A DNA stretch of 7,425 nucleotides, taken from positions 1-7,425 of the forward strand of contig JABWAJ010000277.1 in the NCBI GenBank assembly GCA_013361075.1, written 5' to 3'. Shown piece after piece: positions 1 through 5,733 of the stretch (the first letter of the stretch is position 1; each line of letters begins with the position of its first letter). The stretch is from Saprospiraceae bacterium. Lineage in GTDB: Bacteria > Bacteroidota > Bacteroidia > Chitinophagales > Saprospiraceae. The notes beneath the pieces are model-generated. The model searched no databases and was not told where the DNA came from. It saw nothing but the letters and a program-made list of their open reading frames with translations. Made by a program: the position numbers and the translations under genes.

Positions 1-2
1 AT

Positions 3-170
3 GCGCTGGCAGCCTCCGAAAAGCAAACATATTTTGCCCGTTTAACACCGGAGCGACGTACCGCTAAACTCCGATTGGCAACTTCCGAAAAGGAACAACG
101 CTTGCTCGCTCAAACCCCGTATTCCCGACAGATAACTGTCCCAAATGTCGAAGACCCGTTGCAAGAGTGA
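3..170 (+). CDS. C-terminal fragment of an unidentified protein with a 23-residue repeat (5' end outside window)
   Basis: An open frame enters from the left edge in phase 3 and ends at the TGA at 168-170, giving 55 residues. The only in-window ATG (base 1) is in another frame and stops after 14 codons, so this is read as the tail of a gene that begins upstream. The fragment is hydrophilic, probably helical, and rich in Arg, Lys, Glu and Gln. It contains two related units 23 residues (69 bases) apart: LAASEKQ... at residues 2-24 and LATSEKE... at 25-47. They share L-A-x-S-E-K, a T-P and an R at matching positions. The DNA also repeats, with 17 of 21 bases identical between 6-26 and 75-95, so the duplication is fairly recent or constrained. 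I do not recognise the family. The codon phase and repeat support a real coding end; function is unknown. Confidence 0.55.
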   Translation, partial: ALAASEKQTYFARLTPERRTAKLRLATSEKEQRLLAQTPYSRQITVPNVEDPLQE

Positions 171-243
171 TAGCCAAGGTGGAGGAAAAGCCGCAATGCC
201 AGCTGCCTTTTGCAAACATGGCTATTCATCCTTGGGGTGTAAG

Positions 244-272
244 ATGTGACAAATCTTGGAGATTTGTCATAT
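244..272. repeat. Near-perfect inverted repeat (9-bp core stem, 5-base loop)
   Basis: The arms tgacaaatc (247-255) and gatttgtca (261-269) are exact reverse complements separated by ttgga. The stem extends outward by one G-T pair and two A-T pairs to 244/272. No T run follows on either strand, so it is a poor intrinsic terminator. Its size and isolation in non-coding DNA suggest a REP-like dispersed palindrome, a protein-binding site or a structured 3' UTR of the upstream truncated gene. The structure is read directly; the role is inferred. Confidence 0.6.
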
Positions 273-701
273 CTGGTTCCTATAAACTGAATCTTATTTC
301 CTTAGATTTCGTATCATACTTTTTAGGAAAATTGACCCCAATTCATATAGAGTGTACCCTTTCTTCTTGTGTATAAAGAAGGGGGGGCAATACAATTTGG
401 ACACGTAGAGTGTGGGGGGGCTCCATGGTTGGACGATATCGAGGGAATTTTATTTTGGATAAGCAGATTTTGCCGCCATAACTAACAGCTCTAGTGAAAA
501 ATCTAACCCATTGTGAAATAAAATTTTGCGGCTTGTGGTCATTGATAGCATGCCCAAACATGCTCTTACACCTTGTAACACCTATGACTTTTTGTCCATT
601 GACAGAAAACGCTCTAAACGCTTTATTTGGGATTGATTTTAATATCTAGTTGAACTAGGTATCCTTATAAAGCTGCTTCATTGTTTTTGGCTATACAAAA
701 T

Positions 702-733
702 TTTGATTTAATGAATAAAAAAATATATGTTTT
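702..733 (+). promoter_or_regulatory. Candidate Bacteroidota-type promoter for the lipoprotein gene
   Basis: TTTG at 702-705 is followed after 20 bases by tatgtttt (726-733). That 8-mer matches 5 of the 6 fixed positions of the Bacteroidota -7 element TAnnTTTG and lies at about the expected spacing from the -33 TTTG/TTG element. Transcription would start near 740 and leave a leader of roughly 80 bases containing the 781-818 hairpin. The motif is degenerate and the region AT-rich, so chance matches are likely; a second weaker candidate lies at 598-629. Confidence 0.25.
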
Positions 734-780
734 TAGCCTGCGCGTCAGGACGTAAGATTTATTACCCTTTCCGGATATAC

Positions 781-818
781 GATCGTAAACACCATTATTC
801 ACCCATAATTTTACGATC
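781..818 (+). promoter_or_regulatory. Perfect 9-bp inverted repeat abutting the start codon of the lipoprotein gene
   Basis: gatcgtaaa (781-789) and tttacgatc (810-818) are exact reverse complements separated by 20 bases, and the right arm ends at the base before the ATG at 819. The left arm also overlaps a 10-base palindrome, tacgatcgta (778-787). In mRNA the stem would cover the whole ribosome-landing region. In DNA the arms could be an operator. No Shine-Dalgarno sequence is visible here. The structure is certain; its regulatory role is inference. Confidence 0.5.
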
Positions 819-1499
819 ATGAAAACCGGAATCCAAAACATTCGTATCGCGATGGCAGGTTTGCTGGTACTTTGCCTGTTGACAGGTCTGTTATTTACTT
901 CCTGCAAAAAAGAACTGGAACAACCCCGGGAGGAGGAGGAAGAAACGGTTCAGGCACCTGATTCTATTGAGGACCTGATTGCGTATTTCCATTCACAATG
1001 GGGCATTTTGCTCGTCGCGCCGGGTTATGAAGCCCAGGTGCTGGATTATCTGAGCGCCCGGCCTGCTTCCCAGATCAATCAGTACGTATTGAGTGTAAAT
1101 TCTACTTTGGGAGAAACGGTGACTTTTACATTTACGCTCCGAACAGTGCCTCAGGAAGAAATTTTCCTCGTTTCAAACGAGCCGGTTTTTGTAGAATCTG
1201 GTGAGGAAAAAGGGGTAAATTTCAAAGTGTACAAAAATGCTGAATGCCCTGAGAAGGAAAATCAAAACAAAGAAACAGGAAAATGGGTCAATCTTCCGCA
1301 AATTGACCCTGTAACAGAAGCTGCTTCCCACCGGTCGGTGGTAGAAGAAAAATACACCAGATGCGTTTACAACAAGAACGAAAATAATAAATGCACGGAA
1401 TTCCTGAAAAAGGTAGGCACAACCACGTACAACGATAAACTCGACGGAGCAGGCAGAACGGTCAAGACGGAAGACTACCTGCGCTACCGCTGTAATTAG
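819..1499 (+). CDS. Predicted surface or periplasmic lipoprotein of unknown function
   Basis: This 226-residue protein begins with a lipoprotein signal peptide: basic residues K2 and R9, a hydrophobic core at about 11-26, and a signal-peptidase-II lipobox LFTSC with the lipidated cysteine at C29. The residues after the cysteine (K30, K31, E32) and the acidic run E38-E42 resemble the charged tether of Bacteroidota lipoproteins, which in some species directs export to the cell surface; surface placement is therefore possible but unproven. The mature part has four cysteines (C143, C182, C192, C225) suited to two disulfide bonds, and a polar, Lys/Asn/Glu-rich C-terminal third. I recognise no conserved domain. 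The ATG at 819 is chosen because the signal peptide begins there; no ribosome binding site is visible and a hairpin abuts the start. The gene is monocistronic: it has a long upstream gap, ends 83 bases before a strong terminator, and converges on the next gene. Confidence 0.85.
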   Translation: MKTGIQNIRIAMAGLLVLCLLTGLLFTSCKKELEQPREEEEETVQAPDSIEDLIAYFHSQWGILLVAPGYEAQVLDYLSARPASQINQYVLSVNSTLGETVTFTFTLRTVPQEEIFLVSNEPVFVESGEEKGVNFKVYKNAECPEKENQNKETGKWVNLPQIDPVTEAASHRSVVEEKYTRCVYNKNENNKCTEFLKKVGTTTYNDKLDGAGRTVKTEDYLRYRCN

Positions 1500-1581
1500 G
1501 GGTATGAGCATAATGGAAGATAAAAAAGGGCCTCATTGGGGCCTCCAGAGATTCCGTTAGGTCGGGTAGCCCTGTAATGTG

Positions 1582-1632
1582 AGGGAGTCTCACGGAGTTA
1601 AGTTCTCCGCGAGACTCCCTTTTGTTTAATTT
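1582..1632 (+). terminator. Strong Rho-independent terminator for the lipoprotein gene
   Basis: agggagtctc (1582-1591) pairs exactly with gagactccct (1611-1620). After a single A/C mismatch, cggag (1593-1597) pairs with ctccg (1605-1609) around the loop ttaagtt. The 15 paired bases lead directly into a T-rich tail starting at 1618 (tttttgtttaattt from the end of the stem). The T run lies only on the + strand side, so it mainly serves the gene at 819-1499. The hairpin could still slow polymerase arriving from the convergent minus-strand gene ending at 1694. Confidence 0.85.
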
Positions 1633-1693
1633 AATTTGCGCAATCCCCGGCAAACCGGTTGTGCGTCACCTTTTCAGAAAAGGCTTTCCCCCA

Positions 1694-2077
1694 TCAGCTC
1701 AATACAGGTTCCTGCGTTTGCAGCTCTTTTTTGTTTGTCAAATATTTGCCCAGCAAATCCGGCAGTTTTTCAACTGCAGCAGACAGTCCGTGCGTCGTGT
1801 TTGCCGGCACAAACTGAATCAGGTCGCCGCGGGATACCAAAAAGCCCATAGGGACGATGCCCATACCTGCTCCTGCACCGCTGCCTTCGCCGTGTCCGGA
1901 GATTTTAGCTTCGCCTTCGCCGCCACCGTAACCAAAACCCATACCGACTTTGATGACGGGTACACAGGTGAATTCGCCTAGTTTAAATTCTGTGCCGATT
2001 ACAGTACTGGTTTTCGTTTCATCTTTCAGAAATTCGGTGACTTTTGATAGCACCTCTTCATAATTTCCTGTTTTCAT
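1694..2077 (-). CDS. GerW/YtfJ-family protein (spore germination protein GerW homologue)
   Basis: The 127-residue protein shows the layout of the GerW/YtfJ family (Spore_YtfJ, PF09579). An N-terminal helix (about 5-19) leads to T23-x-x-V-I-G, then a conserved beta segment VIKVGMGFGYGGGEGE (41-56). A glycine-rich stretch follows (45-73), then the hydrophobic strand GIVPMGFLV (73-81), and finally a helix around 97-113. In Bacillus subtilis GerW is needed for normal spore germination; the molecular activity is not known, and the Bacteroidota homologues have no established role. No signal peptide is present, so it is probably cytoplasmic. An upstream in-frame start at 2119 would add 14 residues and overlap the preceding gene. 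The ATG at 2077 gives an 11-base gap and the usual family N-terminus, so it is preferred. The gene follows the DUF2953-like gene in what is almost certainly one transcript. Family assignment is confident from motif pattern; function is not. Confidence 0.88.
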   Translation of the reverse strand: MKTGNYEEVLSKVTEFLKDETKTSTVIGTEFKLGEFTCVPVIKVGMGFGYGGGEGEAKISGHGEGSGAGAGMGIVPMGFLVSRGDLIQFVPANTTHGLSAAVEKLPDLLGKYLTNKKELQTQEPVLS

Positions 2078-2088
2078 AATCCTAAAGT

Positions 2089-2601
2089 TTATAAAACACG
2101 TGATGAAATCATGGCCCATAACAGCCGGCCCAAGCGGTTTTCTACCAGCAGTGAACCTTCGTTTTTTCCTTGAAAATTAATCCAAATGCTGACATTGGGG
2201 CTTCTCCAAAGCCAAAAAACCGGGAAAAGCCAGGCATTCCACAAATAATTGCCGGTGTCAAAACTGAACTGACACTGCCTTACTTTAAAGGTTTGGGCAA
2301 TTTTTTTTATCCCCCGCCACGGAATGTTCCTCCTCTTTTTCTTTTTCACCGCTGTGGTTTTGGGCGTTGTTTTAGCAGGTAGTTGTTTCGAGTCTATTTC
2401 GGAGAGGGCCCAGCGTTTTTTCCAGAAAAAGAGGTTGATTTCGATAACATCTACTCCTTCTTCAGGCAGCCAGTTTAAGGCTCCAAATCCGACCCACTTA
2501 GCCCGGTAAATTCCTTTCCATGTATTGATCTCTAAGCGGATTGGTGCCCATAGCACCCAAAAAACAGCAGCCAGCAATAAGGAAAGGACAACCCACCACA
2601 T
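2089..2601 (-). CDS. DUF2953-like (YtfI-like) membrane-anchored protein, tryptophan-rich
   Basis: The 170-residue protein opens with a single membrane segment (about 2-19) and no cleavable signal, followed by a mixed beta domain. A very basic linker (77-100, including KKKKRR at 86-91) separates the two halves. The C-terminal part carries F-D-T-G-N-Y (114-119), N-A-W-L-F-P (122-127), I-N-F-x-G-x-N (141-147) and N-R-L-x-R (155-159), resembling the later part of DUF2953 proteins, where a GTGD-like motif is typical. In Bacillus the DUF2953 gene ytfI lies next to ytfJ (gerW), the same partnership as here, which strengthens an assignment that sequence alone would leave weak. Sixteen of 170 residues are tryptophan, which is unusual. 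An in-frame TTG at 2634 would add 11 residues; the ATG at 2601 directly before the membrane segment is preferred. The stop at 2089-2091 lies 11 bases before the GerW start. The biochemical role is unknown. Confidence 0.75.
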   Translation of the reverse strand: MWWVVLSLLLAAVFWVLWAPIRLEINTWKGIYRAKWVGFGALNWLPEEGVDVIEINLFFWKKRWALSEIDSKQLPAKTTPKTTAVKKKKRRNIPWRGIKKIAQTFKVRQCQFSFDTGNYLWNAWLFPVFWLWRSPNVSIWINFQGKNEGSLLVENRLGRLLWAMISSRVL

Positions 2602-2917
2602 CGGCTTGATATTTTGTTCTGAGAAGTAAGGCAAAGGTCAGGGCATCCCTTTTTCATGGCAATGAGCCTGGTCATTAGCAACGATGATTCAAATCACTAC
2701 CAATAGAAATTCGCCCGTCGTTCCAATTTCAATATCCGTTATCCCCTGGTTTGTTTTTGGGTTCCATTAAAAAGCAGCAGCCTGGCGAAGAAGGAATACC
2801 GGACGTTGAGCTTGTCGGAATGCACAATTTGCTAAAAATCAACCCCGGGCATGACCCTACTCATTTCTTTTTTCCCGGGTTTACTGCACCTTGTCTGTGA
2901 ACTAAAACCGATTTTAT
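2602..2917. other. Divergent intergenic region between the GerW operon and the T9SS protein gene
   Basis: These 316 bases separate two divergent transcription units and should hold both promoters, but I find no convincing -33/-7 pair on either strand. The only clear structure is an inverted repeat at 2841-2882. An unstarted open frame runs from 2688 to a TGA at 2887-2889 on the + strand; it has no ATG near its beginning and no recognisable product, so it is not called a gene. Confidence 0.5.
2841..2882. repeat. Inverted repeat with CCCGGG cores upstream of the T9SS protein gene
   Basis: aaccccggg (2841-2849) and cccgggttt (2874-2882) pair over 8 of 9 positions around a 24-base loop. On the minus strand the stem is followed by gatttttag, so it could stop antisense transcription moving left. 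On the + strand it lies 35 bases before the ATG at 2918 and could sit in the leader. Each arm contains a self-palindromic CCCGGG, so part of the match is trivially symmetric. Confidence 0.35.
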
Positions 2918-5674
2918 ATGAAAAATTTATTAGCTGGAAGTGTCGTTTGGCTTTATTGCCTGGCTACAGTCGTATCTTTACATGCTCAAACTCAAGTATC
3001 AAATTGTGATGAGATTAAACTAGTGGTTGGCTATCCTATAGACCCCACACCGGTCAGTTGCTTCGGAGGGCAGGGCGTTAACTGCTTTCAAATCGCCTTC
3101 CCCGTGTATTTTGAGTATATCGGAGAAGAAAGCCCCGCGCCCACTAGCTTTGATATAGAGTATGGTATCACAATTGAAGGCTTGGTAGATGGAACTGGCG
3201 TTAGTTTTGATTACGGTAAATCTGATGACCAATCTTGTATATCTCTAAGTGGGCTTACTTTGGATGGATCGAACAACAATTTTACTTATGAAAAGACAAG
3301 TGGCGGCACTATCCCTTTTGGTGGCCAGGGTGATCCTTTATTCATATTTTTTACTGATGCCTTTCCTAACGAACCAGTTGAAGTAGATATTACGCAGGTT
3401 GATTTTATCCTTGATGTAGATCCTGCCGACCCAAATTGTAGCGGTGGAAACCAAGTAGAAATCGACGATTGGGAAAATGGCTGGCAGTCTCCCCCCGAAA
3501 GTGACGATTGCACAGAGCAGGTTGTCGAGTTGATCTTTGGTTCCGAGACTAATTCAACTGGTTGGCCTGACATTAATTTTGAAGTGCCGCTTCAACTTAC
3601 CCACTCGGCAAGCTCCCTGAGTATTTCTGATCTTGATTTCTCGATCCGAGTTGACGATATTTACGGGAACGTCCTTGGGATTACTTATGTGCCCCCCAGT
3701 AACCTTACTTTTAATGTTGAGATTGAACCTTCTGGTCAAGGATACAATATTTATGGTAAAATGACGGAAGCCAATCCAGATCCTTTTTTTTCACTTACAG
3801 GGATTGGAACTCTCGTAATTGAGCGCCCCTCGGCTTCCAATGAAAAGGTCAGTGTACTTTTATCGTACGAATATGGTAGAATACGAAACGAAACGGATGA
3901 GGAATGCTGCCAGCCCGAACTTGAAACAGGGCGGCAAGTTGATGATGGAGGAGAAGAACCTTGCTCGGCCTATCCCATGCGGGTGCAACCGACTACCCAA
4001 ATCCCCGGAGATGGCGATGCTTGCCTGCTTTATTATGATATTGTCCTGACGGAAGAAGAAATTGAAGTAAACCAACTTCGTTTTACGGTATATTTTGAAT
4101 TCGACGGAGAAGTTGAATTGATCGGATATAGCGATCCTGGATTTTTTGATTGCGAAGAAGATGAAGTCGCATGCCCGGGTAACAACGATTGTATTAGTAT
4201 CGTTGATGGTAATAAACTCGAATTCGCAATATGCAGCGCTAGCCCAATCACCATTCCCGAAGAAGCGACCCTGCGTTTAACTTTTGAAGCATCCGAGGAC
4301 GGTGATTGTGTGTCGGGAGCCAGGTTCATACATGCGTATATTCAACTCCCGGCAGATCCGCCCAATCCGTCAGAGCATTGTGTACCCGACTACCAAAACA
4401 CAGAAGAAGAAGTTTGCCTGGACCGGGTAACTGGTACGATTAAAACGGAATTGGGTGATCCGGTGGGAGAAGCGGATGTTTCTGGAACACAGTCTTGTGA
4501 AAATTCAGGGACGACAACTGAATGCGATGGCACATTTGCCTTTTGCCCCGATTGCCCTAATCAGGACATGCTCCTGGTGCCCGAGAAAGACGATGATGCG
4601 GATTGTGGGGTAACGACTTATGACATGGTGCTCATCACCCGCCATATTCTTACAACCGCGCTTTTGGATAGTCCCTACAAGATCATTGCCGCCGACGCCA
4701 ATCATTCCGGAACCGTTAGTACGCTTGATTTGGTCGCCATTAGGAAAGTAATCCTTTATATAGAGGAGAGTTTTCCCAACAACACCTCCTGGCGGTTTGT
4801 GGATGCATCCTATTCTTTTCCCAATCCCGCCAATCCTTTCCAAGGATCATTCCCGGAATTTGTACAACTCGACCGCTCTACAACTCCAACCGATGCCAAC
4901 TTTATAGGCGTTAAAATTGGAGATGTGAATCTGAGCTGTACGACATGCAACGGGGACGACCCGGAGACGGAAAGCCTGAATCCGGTTGTATTTGAAATAC
5001 CCGATAAATCGTATCAAACGGACGATACCATCTTTATGGCCTTTTCGCCCGACACGACATACTCCCTGGCGGCTTTCCAATTGGGGTTGAAATATGACGA
5101 TTCCTATCTCACCTTTCTGGATGCCCAAACAGTTGATCTGAGTGAAATTGACACCTCAGCTTTCAATCTCGATGACGCCTCCGAAGGAAAATTACGAGTG
5201 GTATGGGTAGATGGTCAAGGTATTGATGCGACCCTTTCGCCAAGCGATAAACTCTTTCGTTATCGTTTGATCGCCAAAAGCGCCATCAGCGATATATCCC
5301 AATACGTATCGCTTGATGACGAGGTGATGCTCAACCTGGCCTACGACACCAGTGGTTTGCGTTACCCCGTACAGCTCGGATTCAATACAAACCTGGACGG
5401 ACGTTCCCTCGTCGAAAGCCCGCCATCGGCTTTCAGCAATCTTCGCTTCTGGCCTAACCCCGCCGAAAACATCCTTTGGGTTCAATTCCAACTCGACCAG
5501 GCCGGGCCGGTCAGCCTGAGGCTGTCCGACATTTCGGGGAATGTCGTCTGGCAGCGGGAATTATCACCCTGTGCATCGGGAGCTTATACTTGGAAAGCGC
5601 CATTGAATAACTTACCTCCAGGCATTTATTTTGCAAATTTGAATCAGGAGGTGTTTCGGTTTGTGAAGAAATAG
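2918..5674 (+). CDS. Large secreted multidomain protein with dockerin, cohesin-like and T9SS type A sorting domains
   Basis: The 918-residue protein starts with a Sec signal peptide (about 1-23, cut near LHA-Q). Residues 26-500 form an acidic, cysteine-bearing region that looks like three diverged beta-sandwich modules (about 26-190, 196-340 and 348-500), each opening with a C-x-x pattern. A carboxypeptidase-regulatory-like domain follows (about 502-556). A dockerin-type calcium-binding region comes next, with loop ligands D558/D560/D562/D569 and D593/N595/S597/T599/D604, and extends to about 672, ending IGDVN. A cohesin-like beta-sandwich occupies about 688-824 (AFQLGLKYD at 719-727). The last 80 residues are a T9SS type A sorting domain with WPNPAEN (845-851), GIYF (902-905) and a basic end FRFVKK. 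The protein should cross the outer membrane through T9SS, lose this tail and be released or attached to the surface. No catalytic domain is recognised, so an adhesive or scaffold role is inferred. No clear ribosome binding site precedes the ATG. Confidence 0.92.
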   Translation: MKNLLAGSVVWLYCLATVVSLHAQTQVSNCDEIKLVVGYPIDPTPVSCFGGQGVNCFQIAFPVYFEYIGEESPAPTSFDIEYGITIEGLVDGTGVSFDYGKSDDQSCISLSGLTLDGSNNNFTYEKTSGGTIPFGGQGDPLFIFFTDAFPNEPVEVDITQVDFILDVDPADPNCSGGNQVEIDDWENGWQSPPESDDCTEQVVELIFGSETNSTGWPDINFEVPLQLTHSASSLSISDLDFSIRVDDIYGNVLGITYVPPSNLTFNVEIEPSGQGYNIYGKMTEANPDPFFSLTGIGTLVIERPSASNEKVSVLLSYEYGRIRNETDEECCQPELETGRQVDDGGEEPCSAYPMRVQPTTQIPGDGDACLLYYDIVLTEEEIEVNQLRFTVYFEFDGEVELIGYSDPGFFDCEEDEVACPGNNDCISIVDGNKLEFAICSASPITIPEEATLRLTFEASEDGDCVSGARFIHAYIQLPADPPNPSEHCVPDYQNTEEEVCLDRVTGTIKTELGDPVGEADVSGTQSCENSGTTTECDGTFAFCPDCPNQDMLLVPEKDDDADCGVTTYDMVLITRHILTTALLDSPYKIIAADANHSGTVSTLDLVAIRKVILYIEESFPNNTSWRFVDASYSFPNPANPFQGSFPEFVQLDRSTTPTDANFIGVKIGDVNLSCTTCNGDDPETESLNPVVFEIPDKSYQTDDTIFMAFSPDTTYSLAAFQLGLKYDDSYLTFLDAQTVDLSEIDTSAFNLDDASEGKLRVVWVDGQGIDATLSPSDKLFRYRLIAKSAISDISQYVSLDDEVMLNLAYDTSGLRYPVQLGFNTNLDGRSLVESPPSAFSNLRFWPNPAENILWVQFQLDQAGPVSLRLSDISGNVVWQRELSPCASGAYTWKAPLNNLPPGIYFANLNQEVFRFVKK

Positions 5675-5680
5675 TTTTGG

Positions 5681-5719
5681 GAAGTAAGGTTTTTGGGCTT
5701 TGCCCAAAAACCTTACTTC
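5681..5719 (+). repeat. Perfect 18-bp hairpin between the two secreted-protein genes
   Basis: Bases 5681-5698 and 5702-5719 are exact reverse complements with a three-base loop ttt. The structure begins 6 bases after the stop codon at 5674 and ends 14 bases before the next ATG at 5734. The bases after the stem on the + strand are A-rich (aaaaagaaag), not T-rich, so it is not a classical intrinsic terminator. It could be a Rho-assisted stop, an attenuator, or an mRNA-stabilising element that sets unequal levels of the two proteins. The structure is certain; the role is inferred. Confidence 0.85.
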
Positions 5720-5733
5720 AAAAAGAAAGTCTT

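Larger units (their letters stand above)
171..818. other. Gene-poor intergenic region, about 650 bp
   Basis: No convincing gene is visible. Short open frames exist (a GTG-started frame at 167-376 on +, a frame at 343-561 on -), but neither resembles a known family. One runs straight through a palindrome, and neither has a credible start context. The stretch is AT-rich towards its right end and contains two 7-base G runs (381-387 and 414-420), a near-palindrome at 244-272 and a 13-base palindrome ctagttgaactag at 646-658. Its last 120 bases hold a candidate promoter and a hairpin just before the lipoprotein start. It may be decayed sequence or an insertion scar, but no transposase remnant or paired terminal repeats were found. 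Confidence 0.6.

Noticed and set aside
167..376. GTG-started 69-residue frame overlapping the upstream stop
   Set aside because: It runs through the 244-272 palindrome, has no recognisable family or export signal, and its composition does not look coding.
381..420. Two 7-base G runs as a phase-variation switch
   Set aside because: They lie in neither a gene nor a plausible promoter spacer, so slippage would have no evident effect.
343..561. 72-residue minus-strand frame in the gene-poor region
   Set aside because: No family resemblance, no start signal, and it spans two G runs that read as proline pairs; probably chance.
598..629. Alternative promoter (attg, 20-base gap, tttatttg)
   Set aside because: Reasonable motif match but about 190 bases from the start codon, and less well placed than the 702-733 candidate.
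646..658. 13-base palindrome ctagttgaactag as an operator
   Set aside because: Short and about 160 bases from the nearest start codon; such palindromes are expected by chance in AT-rich DNA.
1521..1545. Minus-strand terminator made of GGCC arms followed by T6
   Set aside because: The stem is only four or five pairs including a wobble, and most of the apparent symmetry is a direct repeat.
1462..1653. 63-residue minus-strand frame across the terminator
   Set aside because: It reads through a strong hairpin and the end of the lipoprotein gene; not a credible gene.
2688..2889. Open frame on + in the divergent intergenic region
   Set aside because: No start codon near its beginning, no known product, and it includes the 2841-2882 inverted repeat.
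5677..5733. N-terminal extension of the beta-helix protein from a TTG
   Set aside because: The added residues are encoded by the hairpin and would sit before a normal signal peptide; the ATG at 5734 is the better start.
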